A DNA stretch of 36,946 bases from Oscillospiraceae bacterium (GTDB taxonomy: Bacteria > Bacillota_A > Clostridia > Oscillospirales > Oscillospiraceae). The position numbers were made by a program, and so were the translations under genes. Shown here one piece after another: positions 7,341 through 15,015 of this stretch (position 1 is the first letter of the stretch; the number at the start of each line of letters is the position of its first letter). The notes under the pieces were generated by a model, which was given only the letters and a program-made list of their open reading frames with translations, did not search any database and had not been told where the DNA came from. Location of the stretch: positions 1-36,946 of the forward strand of contig JAFXAV010000082.1 in assembly GCA_017516785.1 (NCBI GenBank), given 5' to 3'.

Positions 7341-7386
7341 TGTCATTGCGAGCCAGTGCGTACACTGGCTCGCAATGACATTCTTT
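7341..7386. repeat. Palindromic repeat element, short perfect-hairpin form; likely terminator
   Basis: TGTCATTGCGAGCCAGTG (7341-7358), loop CGTA, and its exact inverse CACTGGCTCGCAATGACA (7363-7380), then TTCTTTTTT. It equals the 90-bp element at 3505-3594 with the middle 51 bases removed. Its 18-bp stem and T run should stop transcription of the aminopeptidase gene. Confidence 0.92.
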
Positions 7387-7396
7387 TTTGCGTGGA

Positions 7397-7447
7397 TGTC
7401 AAATATACTTGACATCTGTGTATGCGTGATGTAAAATATATTTGACA
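7397..7447. promoter_or_regulatory. Two operator-like palindromes over the promoter of the membrane-protein/XRE pair
   Basis: TGTCAAATATACTTGACA (7397-7414) and TGTAAAATATATTTGACA (7430-7447) agree at 16 of 18 positions. The first is part of a perfect inverted repeat GATGTCAA-N6-TTGACATC and covers the -35 box; the second covers the -10 box and start region. They are 33 bases apart, about three helical turns. The likely binder is the XRE protein encoded at 7984-8196. Confidence 0.75.
7409..7437 (+). promoter_or_regulatory. Promoter of the membrane-protein/XRE operon
   Basis: Consensus TTGACA (7409-7414), 17-base spacer, TAAAAT (7432-7437). Both boxes lie within the two palindromes described separately. 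Confidence 0.85.
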
Positions 7448-7467
7448 AGATGAAAGGAGTGACCGGT

Positions 7468-7980
7468 ATGATGATTCTCAAAGGTATTTTATGGATGGTG
7501 TCAGCGCTGCTGGGTATCGTGGCCTTGTGCGGATTCCATCTGTGGCTGGATAAAAAATCAAAAGTAGAAGAATATGACGAACGCCAGAAAGTCGAGCAGG
7601 GCAGAGCGAGCCATATCAGCATGATGACCGGTCTGATCTATTTTTTGGGGGTCATGATGTGGATGGAGCTGGGCGAACTTCCCGCCGATCCGGGCTTCCT
7701 GATTTTTGCGGGTCTTCTGCTGGAATTGATGGTGTACCATGTCTACTGCCTGATGACCCAGGCGGCGCTGCCCCTGTCTAAAACCGCGAAAACAACCATT
7801 GGCGGTTATGTGACTTTGGGTGTTGTTTGGTTTCTGCGTGCTGCGATGTATGATCCTGCCCGGGATATGACGCTCCACGGGCAGGGGATTGGATTCTGGA
7901 TGTTTGCCATGACCTCCTTCTGCTGCTTTGCCCTGGCGGCGATGCACCTCATCAGCCACCTGCGGAACAAGAGGGAGTGA
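7468..7980 (+). CDS. Four-helix membrane protein paired with an XRE regulator
   Basis: A 170-residue integral membrane protein with four hydrophobic segments, at about residues 3-23, 47-66, 75-97 and 145-165. After the first segment comes a basic stretch and the motif YDERQKVEQGRAS. A DERQ..RG.A motif is, as remembered, typical of small Firmicutes membrane proteins of the DUF2178/DUF3796 kind that sit beside tiny XRE regulators. The function is unknown. The in-frame ATG at 7450 is less likely than the one at 7468, which lies eight bases after AGGAG (7455-7459). The next gene starts three bases after the stop, so the two are co-transcribed. Confidence 0.8.
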   Translation: MMILKGILWMVSALLGIVALCGFHLWLDKKSKVEEYDERQKVEQGRASHISMMTGLIYFLGVMMWMELGELPADPGFLIFAGLLLELMVYHVYCLMTQAALPLSKTAKTTIGGYVTLGVVWFLRAAMYDPARDMTLHGQGIGFWMFAMTSFCCFALAAMHLISHLRNKRE

Positions 7981-7983
7981 GCC

Positions 7984-8196
7984 ATGGGCAAGAACTACGC
8001 CATGAAGCAGGCGCGGATGGAGAAGGGCTACTCCCAGCAGCAGCTGGCGGATGCCCTGGGCGTCTCTCGCCAGACCATCAACGCCATCGAAAAAGGGGAC
8101 TATAACCCTACAATCCGGCTATGCATCAGCATCTGCAAGGCCCTGGGACTGACTCTCAACGACCTCTTCTGGGAAGAAACGTCGGAAGAGAAATAA
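7984..8196 (+). CDS. Small XRE-family DNA-binding regulator (YozG-like)
   Basis: A 70-residue protein that is almost only a helix-turn-helix domain: MKQARMEKGYSQQQLADALGVSRQTINAIEKGDYNP, then a helical tail with LGLTLNDLFWEE. The QQLADALGVSRQTINAIE part is the classic helix-turn-helix, and the family of such ~65-70-residue regulators (YozG type) is common in Firmicutes. It is the second gene of an operon whose promoter carries two near-identical palindromes, which suggests self-repression. GGGAG ending the upstream gene is its ribosome-binding site. The signal it senses, if any, is unknown; it has no ligand domain. Confidence 0.92.
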   Translation: MGKNYAMKQARMEKGYSQQQLADALGVSRQTINAIEKGDYNPTIRLCISICKALGLTLNDLFWEETSEEK

Positions 8197-8221
8197 AGTT
8201 GAATTTTTCTGAAAAAAACAC

Positions 8222-8250
8222 TTGCATTCTTCTGCAATGTGTGATAGTAT
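8222..8250 (+). promoter_or_regulatory. rpmE promoter
   Basis: TTGCAT (8222-8227), 17-base spacer, TAGTAT (8245-8250). An inverted TTGCA-N6-TGCAA (8222-8237) overlaps the -35 box. Confidence 0.75.
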
Positions 8251-8256
8251 ATTCGA

Positions 8257-8316
8257 GCGATTGAAATTGCTAGGGCCTATTATGCCCTTTTACTTGATAA
8301 GAAAGAGGTGAACGAA
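8257..8316 (+). promoter_or_regulatory. rpmE mRNA leader with hairpin, possible L31 autoregulatory site
   Basis: About 60 bases lie between the predicted start site and the ATG. They hold a hairpin AGGGC (8272-8276), seven-base loop, GCCCT (8284-8288), then a U-rich stretch and AAAGAGG. L31 leaders that bind their own protein are known in Firmicutes; whether this one fits that model was not tested. Confidence 0.4.
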
Positions 8317-8517
8317 ATGAAGGAAGGTATCCATCCCAAGTACGAACAGACCACTATCCGTTGCAACTGCGGTAACGTCTTTACCACCGGCTCCACCAAG
8401 AAGGAGATTCGTGTTGAGATCTGCTCCAAGTGCCACCCTTTCTATACCGGCAAGCAGAAGCTGGTTGACACCGGTGGACGTGTTGATCGCTTCAACAAGC
8501 GTTTTGGCCTGAAGTAA
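8317..8517 (+). CDS. rpmE: 50S ribosomal protein L31, zinc-binding form
   Basis: A 66-residue large-subunit protein that bridges to the small subunit. The start [19 protein letters not shown] and end [11 protein letters not shown] are typical. The CNC and CSKC cysteines make it the zinc-binding (C+) form. An in-frame GTG at 8308 overlaps the AAAGAGG ribosome-binding site, so the ATG at 8317 is preferred. It is a single-gene unit with its own promoter, a structured leader and a strong terminator. Confidence 0.97.
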   Translation: MKEGIHPKYEQTTIRCNCGNVFTTGSTKKEIRVEICSKCHPFYTGKQKLVDTGGRVDRFNKRFGLK

Positions 8518-8530
8518 GAATCAGAAGTTT

Positions 8531-8563
8531 CCGCACCACGGTAACGTGGTGCGGATTTTTTTT
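8531..8563 (+). terminator. Rho-independent terminator of rpmE
   Basis: A 10-bp perfect stem (CCGCACCACG / CGTGGTGCGG) with a GTAA tetraloop, followed by a run of eight T. Confidence 0.95.
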
Positions 8564-8593
8564 GCTTTTAGGCGCTTGTTTCGACAGAAAATA

Positions 8594-8623
8594 TTGTCCG
8601 CACTGCATGTTTTGTGGTATAAT
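8594..8623 (+). promoter_or_regulatory. hflX operon promoter
   Basis: TTGTCC (8594-8599), 18-base spacer, perfect TATAAT (8618-8623). Confidence 0.75.
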
Positions 8624-8640
8624 AATCAAAATGGAGAAAG

Positions 8641-8657
8641 TGGGGCCTGAGGCCCCA
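8641..8657 (+). promoter_or_regulatory. GC hairpin touching the hflX ribosome-binding site
   Basis: TGGGGCC-TGA-GGCCCCA forms a 7-bp GC-rich stem. Its last A is the first base of the AGGAGG (8657-8662) ahead of the ATG at 8671. It lies within the first ~30 bases of the predicted transcript and could protect the mRNA or tune translation. Confidence 0.5.
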
Positions 8658-8670
8658 GGAGGACTTAGAT

Positions 8671-9939
8671 ATGGAAGGAAATTTTGAAAAAGCCGTACAG
8701 GAGCGGGCAGTGCTGGTTGGCCTGAATGCGGACTGCTTTACGAAAGAGCAGACTGCCACCGAGGAGACTCTGGAAGAACTGGAGGCCCTGCTGGAAACCG
8801 CAGGCGGATTCTGCACCGCCAAGGTGATGCAGAATCGCCACACCCCTGATTCCCACAGCTTCATCGGCGAAGGCAAGGCCATTGAAGTGAAAATGCTGGT
8901 GGAAGCCACCGCCTCCACCATGGTTATTTTTGATAATGAACTCTCTCCTGGCAATATCCGCGCCCTGGAAGAGATTATCGGCGTGACGGTCCTGGACCGC
9001 AGCGCCCTGATTCTGGATATTTTCGCCCAGCGTGCCAAGACCAAGGAAGGCAGGCTCCAGGTGGAACTGGCACAGTACAAGTACCTGTTGCCCCGGCTTT
9101 CCGGTATGGGTGCCAGCCTCTCCCGTCAGGGTGGCGGCATCGGTACCCGTGGTCCCGGTGAAACCAAACTGGAGTCCGACCGCCGTCACATTCGTGAGCG
9201 GATTCACCGGTTGGAGGAAGAGTTGGAGCAGGTGCGGAAAGTACGCGGCGTTCAGAGAGAGCGCCGGATGAAGAATTCCGTTCCCGTGGTTGCCATTGTT
9301 GGCTATACCAACGCGGGCAAGTCCACGCTTCTGAATCAGTTGACCGGTGCCGGCATCCCCGCCAACAACCGGCTGTTCGACACCCTGGACACCACCTCAC
9401 GGCTGCTGAGTGTCTCTGATAATCTGGATGTGATTCTGTCCGACACCGTCGGATTCATCGCAAAGCTGCCCCACCATCTGGTGGATGCCTTCCGGGCAAC
9501 TCTTGAAGAGCTGGAATACGCAGACCTGCTGCTTCATGTCATCGACTCCGCCGATGAAAACCGCCAGGAGCATATTGAGGTTGTGGAAAAGCTGATTGCC
9601 CAGCTGGCAAAGCCCGGCACCCCTGTGCTGCAGTGCTACAACAAGGCGGATCTCGTCAGCCGTGTTGACATCCCCGTGGGCGAGGACGTGGTTGCCATTT
9701 CTGCCAAGCAGGGCAGAGGTATGGAGAATCTGCTTTCTGCCATTGAGCGGGCCTTGGGCCAGGCGCGGCACCACGTGGTGGTTGTGCTGCCCTATTCCAT
9801 GGGCGGCATGGTGGACACCCTCCACAAGAACGCCCAGGTCAAGAGCGTGGACTATACCGGCGAGGGCATTGAGATTGAGACCGTTCTCGATGACATTCTC
9901 TACGGAAGACTGAAAGAATACGTGACGAAGGAGCTGTAA
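8671..9939 (+). CDS. hflX: GTPase HflX (ribosome rescue/splitting)
   Basis: HflX is a TRAFAC-class GTPase that binds stalled or stressed ribosomes and helps split them. At 422 residues it has the usual N-terminal domain, the glycine-rich GGIGTRGPGETKLESDRR linker (about 155-172), then the G domain with GYTNAGKS (211-218), DTVGFI (258-263) and NKAD (324-327). The start is fixed by AGGAGG eight bases before ATG. It is the first gene of a likely operon hflX-yigZ-dgt, with yigZ starting three bases after its stop. Confidence 0.97.
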   Translation: MEGNFEKAVQERAVLVGLNADCFTKEQTATEETLEELEALLETAGGFCTAKVMQNRHTPDSHSFIGEGKAIEVKMLVEATASTMVIFDNELSPGNIRALEEIIGVTVLDRSALILDIFAQRAKTKEGRLQVELAQYKYLLPRLSGMGASLSRQGGGIGTRGPGETKLESDRRHIRERIHRLEEELEQVRKVRGVQRERRMKNSVPVVAIVGYTNAGKSTLLNQLTGAGIPANNRLFDTLDTTSRLLSVSDNLDVILSDTVGFIAKLPHHLVDAFRATLEELEYADLLLHVIDSADENRQEHIEVVEKLIAQLAKPGTPVLQCYNKADLVSRVDIPVGEDVVAISAKQGRGMENLLSAIERALGQARHHVVVVLPYSMGGMVDTLHKNAQVKSVDYTGEGIEIETVLDDILYGRLKEYVTKEL

Positions 9940-9942
9940 GCC

Positions 9943-10566
9943 TTGGATGAATATCTGGTGCCGACGAGCTTCGGCGAGGATGAATTTATAGAGAAAAAGT
10001 CCCGCTTTATCGGCAGAGTCTGGCCGGTGGAGACTGAGGAAGAGGCGCTGGAAAAGATTCAGGCCATGAAAAAGCAGCACTATGACGCCACCCACAACTG
10101 CTGGGCCTACATCATCAAGGATGGCGCGGTGCGCTTTTCCGATGACGGCGAACCCGGCGGCACCGCAGGCATGCCCATGCTGCAGGTGCTGCAGCGGGAG
10201 GGCCTTTACAACATCGTCTGTGTGGTGACCCGATACTTCGGCGGCATCCTTCTGGGTGCCGGCGGTCTGGTACGGGCCTACACCAAGGGTGCGAAAATCG
10301 CTGTGGACGCCGCGGGCAAGAGTATGAAGCGGGTCTGGACGGTGCTGTATGTGCCCTGTCCCTATACATATTACGAGCGGGTGAAGCTGGAAGTCGCCAA
10401 TTTCGGCGGAATCATCCGCACTACCGATTTCGGCGCCGAGGTGGAACTGGAACTGCTGTTCCCGGAAGACCAGGCGCAGCCGTTCCTGGACCGGCTGACG
10501 GACATGACCGCCGCTACGGTGGAGGGCATGGAGACCGGACAGGAATACCAGGCATTCCCGGTTTAA
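9943..10566 (+). CDS. YigZ/IMPACT family protein
   Basis: A 207-residue protein of the UPF0029/IMPACT family, thought to act in translation control because the eukaryotic IMPACT protein inhibits GCN2; the bacterial role is not settled. The N-terminal domain carries HYDATHNCWAY, FSDDGEPGGTAGMPML and VVTRYFGGILLGAGGLVRAY, all diagnostic. The C-terminal part fits the small ferredoxin-like domain of YigZ. The start is TTG, nine bases after AAGGAG (9928-9933), which lies inside the end of hflX, so translation of the two is probably coupled. Confidence 0.93.
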   Translation: MDEYLVPTSFGEDEFIEKKSRFIGRVWPVETEEEALEKIQAMKKQHYDATHNCWAYIIKDGAVRFSDDGEPGGTAGMPMLQVLQREGLYNIVCVVTRYFGGILLGAGGLVRAYTKGAKIAVDAAGKSMKRVWTVLYVPCPYTYYERVKLEVANFGGIIRTTDFGAEVELELLFPEDQAQPFLDRLTDMTAATVEGMETGQEYQAFPV

Positions 10567-10588
10567 AGAGAGAAAAGGAGTGATTCCC

Positions 10589-11602
10589 ATGACGGTGAAG
10601 GAGCAGCTGGAACGACAGGAACATAAGCGCCTGAACCCCAAGGCAGCTTTTGCTGACTGCAGCCGGGGACGTCCGCGCTTTGAGCAGCCACGGGAAGAGG
10701 ATGTGCGTACCTGCTATCAGCGGGATATCGACCGCATCGTCCACTCCAAGGCCTTTCGCCGCCTGATGCACAAGACTCAGGTCTTTCTGCAGCCGGAGGG
10801 CGACCACTACCGCACCCGCATGACCCACACCCTGGAGGTCACCCGCATCGCCCGGACCATTACTCTGGCTCTGGGACTGAATGCGGACCTGGCGGAAGCC
10901 ATCGCTATGGGCCATGACCTGGGCCATACGCCTTTCGGCCATGCTGGCGAAGATGCACTGACCCGATGCCTGGGAAAACCTTTCCGGCATAATGAGCAGA
11001 GTCTTCGTGTGGTGGATATTCTCGAAAAGGATGGCCAGGGTCTGAACCTGACCTACGAGGTGAGGGACGGCATCCTCTGCCACACGGGAGAAAAATGGCC
11101 CGATACCCTGGAGGGCATTGTGGTGCGCCGCTCCGATCAAATTGCCTACGTCAATCACGATATTGACGATGCCATCCGGGCGGGAATTCTCACTGATGAT
11201 GATATTCCCCAGGCCATCACCGATGTGCTGGGGCATAACCACCGGGACCGGGTCAACACCCTGGTCTGCGATGCCATCCGTACCTCCACGGAGGCGGGAG
11301 AGGTGCTGCTGTCACCCGCTGTTGACAAGGCGCTGAAGGATTTGAGAGCTTTTATGTTCGAGCGGGTGTACCGCAACCCCATCGCCAAGGGGGAGGAACA
11401 AAAGGCCAAGGCGATGCTTCAGCGGCTTTTTGAGCATTACATCACCCATCCCGAAGCGCTGCCGGAGGATTTTCAGCCCCAGCTGAGCTTTGACGGCATG
11501 GAACGAATCGTCTGCGACTATATCGCAGGCATGACGGATAATTACGCCGTCGACAAATTTAACGAAATATTCATCCCCTCTGGCTGGCATGTACGGGGAT
11601 AA
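10589..11602 (+). CDS. dgt: Deoxyguanosinetriphosphate triphosphohydrolase-like HD protein
   Basis: A 337-residue HD-domain phosphohydrolase of the dGTPase family, which splits dNTPs to the nucleoside and triphosphate and so helps balance nucleotide pools. Seen are YQRDIDRIVHSKAFRRLMHKTQVF, RTRMTHTLEV with the first metal His (H80), and MGHDLGHTPFGH with the HD pair (109/110). The later DQIAYVNHDIDD gives the last Asp. AAAAGGAG lies eight bases before the ATG at 10589; a GTG at 10580 overlaps the ribosome-binding site and is rejected. It is shorter than E. coli Dgt (505 residues) and matches the short Gram-positive form. Confidence 0.94.
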   Translation: MTVKEQLERQEHKRLNPKAAFADCSRGRPRFEQPREEDVRTCYQRDIDRIVHSKAFRRLMHKTQVFLQPEGDHYRTRMTHTLEVTRIARTITLALGLNADLAEAIAMGHDLGHTPFGHAGEDALTRCLGKPFRHNEQSLRVVDILEKDGQGLNLTYEVRDGILCHTGEKWPDTLEGIVVRRSDQIAYVNHDIDDAIRAGILTDDDIPQAITDVLGHNHRDRVNTLVCDAIRTSTEAGEVLLSPAVDKALKDLRAFMFERVYRNPIAKGEEQKAKAMLQRLFEHYITHPEALPEDFQPQLSFDGMERIVCDYIAGMTDNYAVDKFNEIFIPSGWHVRG

Positions 11603-11604
11603 TA

Positions 11605-11613
11605 TGCTATAAT
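11605..11613 (+). promoter_or_regulatory. Extended -10 promoter before rtcB
   Basis: TGC followed by perfect TATAAT (11608-11613), two bases after the dgt stop. No good -35 box is seen (TGGCAT at 11585-11590), as is usual for extended -10 promoters. It leaves a leader of about 55 bases before the rtcB ATG. Confidence 0.6.
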
Positions 11614-11676
11614 AAAAATTCACTCGAAAAAGCATGGTCCCCGCTTTCAGCCCAGGGTTATCTTGAGAGGAACACT

Positions 11677-12789
11677 ATGATCGAGCTGAAAGGAAAATAT
11701 GCGCAGGCTAAAGTTTTCACCGATGTGGTGGATTCCGAATCCATCAGTCAGGTCATCAGCCTGCTGAACCAACCTTATGCCGAGGGAAGCCGCATCCGCA
11801 TGATGCCTGATATCCACGCAGGCGCGGGATGCACCATCGGCACTACCATGACCATCCGCGACCGCATCTGCCCCAATCTGGTGGGTGTGGATATCGGCTG
11901 CGGTATGGAGACCATTCGACTGAAAGAAAAACGCATCGAGCTGCAGAAGCTGGATAAGCTGATCCGCCAGGAGATTCCCTCCGGTTTTTCCATCCGGGAA
12001 AAGCCTCACCGGTTTGCGGACCGGGTGGACCTGGAGCGGCTGCGGTGCGCCAAATATGTGAAGCTGGACCGGGCCTATAAGAGCATCGGTACCCTGGGCG
12101 GCGGCAACCACTTCATTGAAGCCAACCGGGACGATGCGGGCAACCTCTACATCGTCATTCATTCCGGAAGCCGCCATCTGGGTTTGGAAATTGCGGATTA
12201 CTATCAGACCGCAGGCTTCAAAGCTCTGAAAGACCAGGGAAGCGACATTCCCAAACCTCTTGCCTATGTGGATGGGAACCTGATGGACAATTACCTCCAC
12301 GATATGCGCATCGCCCAGGAATTTGCCCAGGCAAACCGCAACGCGATGGCCGACGTCATCATCAAGGGTATGGGGCTCCATGTGAAAGAGCAGTTTACTA
12401 CCATCCACAATTACATCGATCTGGAGCATGGCATCCTGCGCAAAGGCGCGGTATCTGCCCAGGCAGGGGAAAAGCTGCTGATTCCCATCAACATGCGCGA
12501 CGGCAGTCTGCTCTGTGTCGGTAAGGGAAATGAGGATTGGAACTGTTCCGCACCTCATGGAGCCGGACGGCTTATGAGCCGCTGTGCTGCCAAGAGCAGC
12601 TTCACGGTATCCGAGTTCAAAAAGCAAATGGAGGGTATCTACACTACCTCTGTGGGTCAGAGCACTCTGGACGAGTGTCCCATGGCCTACAAGTCCATGG
12701 AGGACATTGTGGATAATATTGAGCCGACGGCAGAAATTCTCGCTGTCATCAAACCCATTTATAATTTCAAAGCTGGAAACGGCGACTGA
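11677..12789 (+). CDS. rtcB: RtcB-family RNA ligase
   Basis: RtcB joins RNA 2',3'-cyclic phosphate or 3'-phosphate ends to 5'-OH ends using GTP and Mn2+, in RNA repair. At 370 residues it belongs to the shorter bacterial branch. The active site can be followed: D72 and C75 in GVDIGCGM, N144/H145 in GGGNHFIE, H162 in IHSGSRHLG, H245 in TTIHNYI and the His that receives GMP, H294, in SAPHGAGR. GAGAGG lies before the ATG. No archease or RNA cyclase gene is adjacent. It may be first in the transcript leading to dnaG, since no terminator separates them. Confidence 0.94.
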   Translation: MIELKGKYAQAKVFTDVVDSESISQVISLLNQPYAEGSRIRMMPDIHAGAGCTIGTTMTIRDRICPNLVGVDIGCGMETIRLKEKRIELQKLDKLIRQEIPSGFSIREKPHRFADRVDLERLRCAKYVKLDRAYKSIGTLGGGNHFIEANRDDAGNLYIVIHSGSRHLGLEIADYYQTAGFKALKDQGSDIPKPLAYVDGNLMDNYLHDMRIAQEFAQANRNAMADVIIKGMGLHVKEQFTTIHNYIDLEHGILRKGAVSAQAGEKLLIPINMRDGSLLCVGKGNEDWNCSAPHGAGRLMSRCAAKSSFTVSEFKKQMEGIYTTSVGQSTLDECPMAYKSMEDIVDNIEPTAEILAVIKPIYNFKAGNGD

Positions 12790-12844
12790 TATGCGGGTAA
12801 TGCGAGGTATCAATCGTTCTATTTCATAGAAGGAGGGCGATCTT

Positions 12845-13237
12845 ATGAAAAAACACAAGATCTGGAATATGCTTCTGATGATTTTGCCACTGATTGCCGT
12901 GCTGCTGACAAACCAGCCAAACTGTGTCGCAATGAAGTTTGCAGCACCTCATCCGGAACAGAACTATATTGAGTATTGTTCGGGTTTCAGCTTGCTGCCT
13001 GTGGGTTATGGCAACTGGGGTCCGATGCTGACAGGAATCGTCAGTCTGGCACTGGAATTTTTGGGCGTGCTTCATTACCATGGAAGTAATGTCCGGAAAT
13101 GGATGAAGGGTATCTCTGTGGCGGCAGTTCTGTTGTCTTTGGTATCCCTGATTTTTGGTTCCATGACTGCCATCAGCTGGTGCATCAGTGCAGTGCTGCT
13201 GATTAATACGGTCCTGGTTTATACATCTAACAAATAA
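12845..13237 (+). CDS. Four-helix membrane protein of unknown function
   Basis: A 130-residue membrane protein with hydrophobic segments at about residues 7-23, 58-78, 87-105 and 108-126. Between the first two is an outer loop with PNCVAMKFA and FSLLPVGYGNWGP, a pattern remembered from small Clostridia membrane proteins without assigned function. AAGGAGG stands eight bases before ATG. It is more A/T-rich than its neighbours rtcB and dnaG. No link to either is known; it may simply share their transcript. Confidence 0.8.
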   Translation: MKKHKIWNMLLMILPLIAVLLTNQPNCVAMKFAAPHPEQNYIEYCSGFSLLPVGYGNWGPMLTGIVSLALEFLGVLHYHGSNVRKWMKGISVAAVLLSLVSLIFGSMTAISWCISAVLLINTVLVYTSNK

Positions 13238-13269
13238 ACTCGCTTATTTTATGGAAAGGAGGAGGTTTT

Positions 13270-15015
13270 ATGGCATTTCCCCCGTCATTTCTCGATGAAC
13301 TGATTGCAAGAAATCCAATTGAAGATGTGGTTGGACAGTATGTGAGCCTGAAGCGCTCCGGCGCCAACATGTTCGGTCTCTGCCCCTTCCATGGCGAAAA
13401 GACCGCCTCCTTCTCCGTAGCCCCCGACAAGGGCATCTACTACTGCTTCGGCTGCCACAAGGGCGGCGGCGCTGTCAATTTCATGATGGAAATCGAGGGC
13501 CTCAGCTACCCCGACGCCGTCCGGGCGCTTGCCAAGCGGGCGGGCATGGAAGTGCCGGATGATGAGCAGTACCAGTCCCGCTACCGCCATCAGGAGCGGC
13601 TGTGGGCTCTGTCCAAGGAAGCCGCAAGATTCTTTGTGGCACAGCTTTACGCCCCTTCCGGAGCGGAAGGTCTTGCCTACGCACAGAAGCGCGGCATGCC
13701 CAAGTCTGTGCTGACCCGGTTTGGTATTGGATTTGCCCCCAATACCTGGACTGCCCTGACCGACGCCATGCGTGCCAAGGGCTACACCGACGAAGAACTG
13801 AAGGATGCGGGCCTGGTGTCCGTCTCCCAGAAAAACGGTAGGATTTATGACCGGTTCAGGAACCGTCTGATGTTCCCCATCATCGATGTCCGGGGCAACG
13901 TCATCGGCTTCGGCGGCCGTGTTATGGACAATTCCACGCCGAAGTACTTAAATTCCCCCGAAACGATCATCTTCAACAAGCGAAAGAATCTCTTCGGCCT
14001 GAATATGGCCAAGAAGAGTAAGCTGGGCTATCTGATTCTGGTGGAAGGCTATATGGATGCCATCGCCCTGCATCAGTATGGTTTTGACTGCGCTGTTGCA
14101 TCCCTTGGCACCTCTTTGACCGAGGAGCATGCGGTGCTGCTCAGCCGCTACACTGAAAATCTGGTGCTCATCTATGACGGCGACGATGCCGGACAGCGTG
14201 CTGCCCAGCGGGCCATTCCCATGCTGGAAAAAGCAGGTCTGCACATCAAGGTGCTGCAGCTGAAGGATGCCAAGGACCCGGATGAATTCCTGAAGAAATT
14301 CGGTGCGGACCGGTTCAAGCTGCTGCTGGAAGAATCCTCCAACCGGGTAGAATATCAGCTGAATGCCATCGCCCGGAAGTATGACCTCCGGGAGGATGAG
14401 CAGAAGGTAAAATTTATCAATGAGGCCGCTGAGTTTATCAGCACCCTCAGCAACGCCGTCCAGCGGGAGGTCTATGGCCACCGGGTGGCGGACGCTGCAA
14501 AAATCAGTTATGACGCTATGAAAATCGAAGTGGGTAAGGCCTTCAAGCGCCGCATCGCCCGGGAGAAAAAGCGCCAGGAGAAGATTGATCTGGCTCCTGC
14601 CCAGGCGCTGCAGCCCAAGGCCCGGTCCATTCGGTATGACAATATGAAATCCGCGATGGCCGAGGAGACGGTCATTGCCATGGTCCTGCGGGAACCCGCA
14701 ATGCTGGATGAAACTACAGATCTCAGTTCGGAGGAATTCTCTTCCGGACTGTTGGGTAGTGTGTACCTGCAGCTGCGTCAGCGTCACGATCAGGGCCTTG
14801 ATGTATCCCTGGGTGTGCTGTCGGATCTGAGTTCCGAGGAAGTGTCTCATATTACGGGCATTTTCCAGCGGCAGCAGGGGCCTGTGAATACCCAGGCACT
14901 GCGGGACTGTGTTCGCATCATCAAGTCGGAACACCAGGCATCCTCCGTATCCTCTGAGGATGATCTGATGCGCCTGCGGGACAAGTTCAAGGAAAGAAAA
15001 GGAATCAAAGCATGA
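13270..15015 (+). CDS. dnaG: DNA primase
   Basis: Primase makes the RNA primers for DNA replication. The N-terminal CHC2 zinc finger is complete (C38, H41, C59, C62 in LCPFHGEKT...[11 protein letters not shown]). The catalytic core follows, with the TOPRIM domain shown by [11 protein letters not shown] and [13 protein letters not shown] (Glu and the DxD pair). The C-terminal helicase-interacting part is shorter and diverged, as usual. At 581 residues it is of normal size. AAAGGAGG lies seven bases before ATG. The stop overlaps the next start by four bases (ATGA), as in the classic dnaG-rpoD unit. Confidence 0.97.
   Translation: MAFPPSFLDELIARNPIEDVVGQYVSLKRSGANMFGLCPFHGEKTASFSVAPDKGIYYCFGCHKGGGAVNFMMEIEGLSYPDAVRALAKRAGMEVPDDEQYQSRYRHQERLWALSKEAARFFVAQLYAPSGAEGLAYAQKRGMPKSVLTRFGIGFAPNTWTALTDAMRAKGYTDEELKDAGLVSVSQKNGRIYDRFRNRLMFPIIDVRGNVIGFGGRVMDNSTPKYLNSPETIIFNKRKNLFGLNMAKKSKLGYLILVEGYMDAIALHQYGFDCAVASLGTSLTEEHAVLLSRYTENLVLIYDGDDAGQRAAQRAIPMLEKAGLHIKVLQLKDAKDPDEFLKKFGADRFKLLLEESSNRVEYQLNAIARKYDLREDEQKVKFINEAAEFISTLSNAVQREVYGHRVADAAKISYDAMKIEVGKAFKRRIAREKKRQEKIDLAPAQALQPKARSIRYDNMKSAMAEETVIAMVLREPAMLDETTDLSSEEFSSGLLGSVYLQLRQRHDQGLDVSLGVLSDLSSEEVSHITGIFQRQQGPVNTQALRDCVRIIKSEHQASSVSSEDDLMRLRDKFKERKGIKA

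Noticed and set aside
8222..8237. TTGCA-N6-TGCAA as a zinc-uptake-repressor site at rpmE
   Set aside because: Too short and unlike known Zur boxes; the encoded L31 is the zinc-containing form, which is not the one usually under Zur control.
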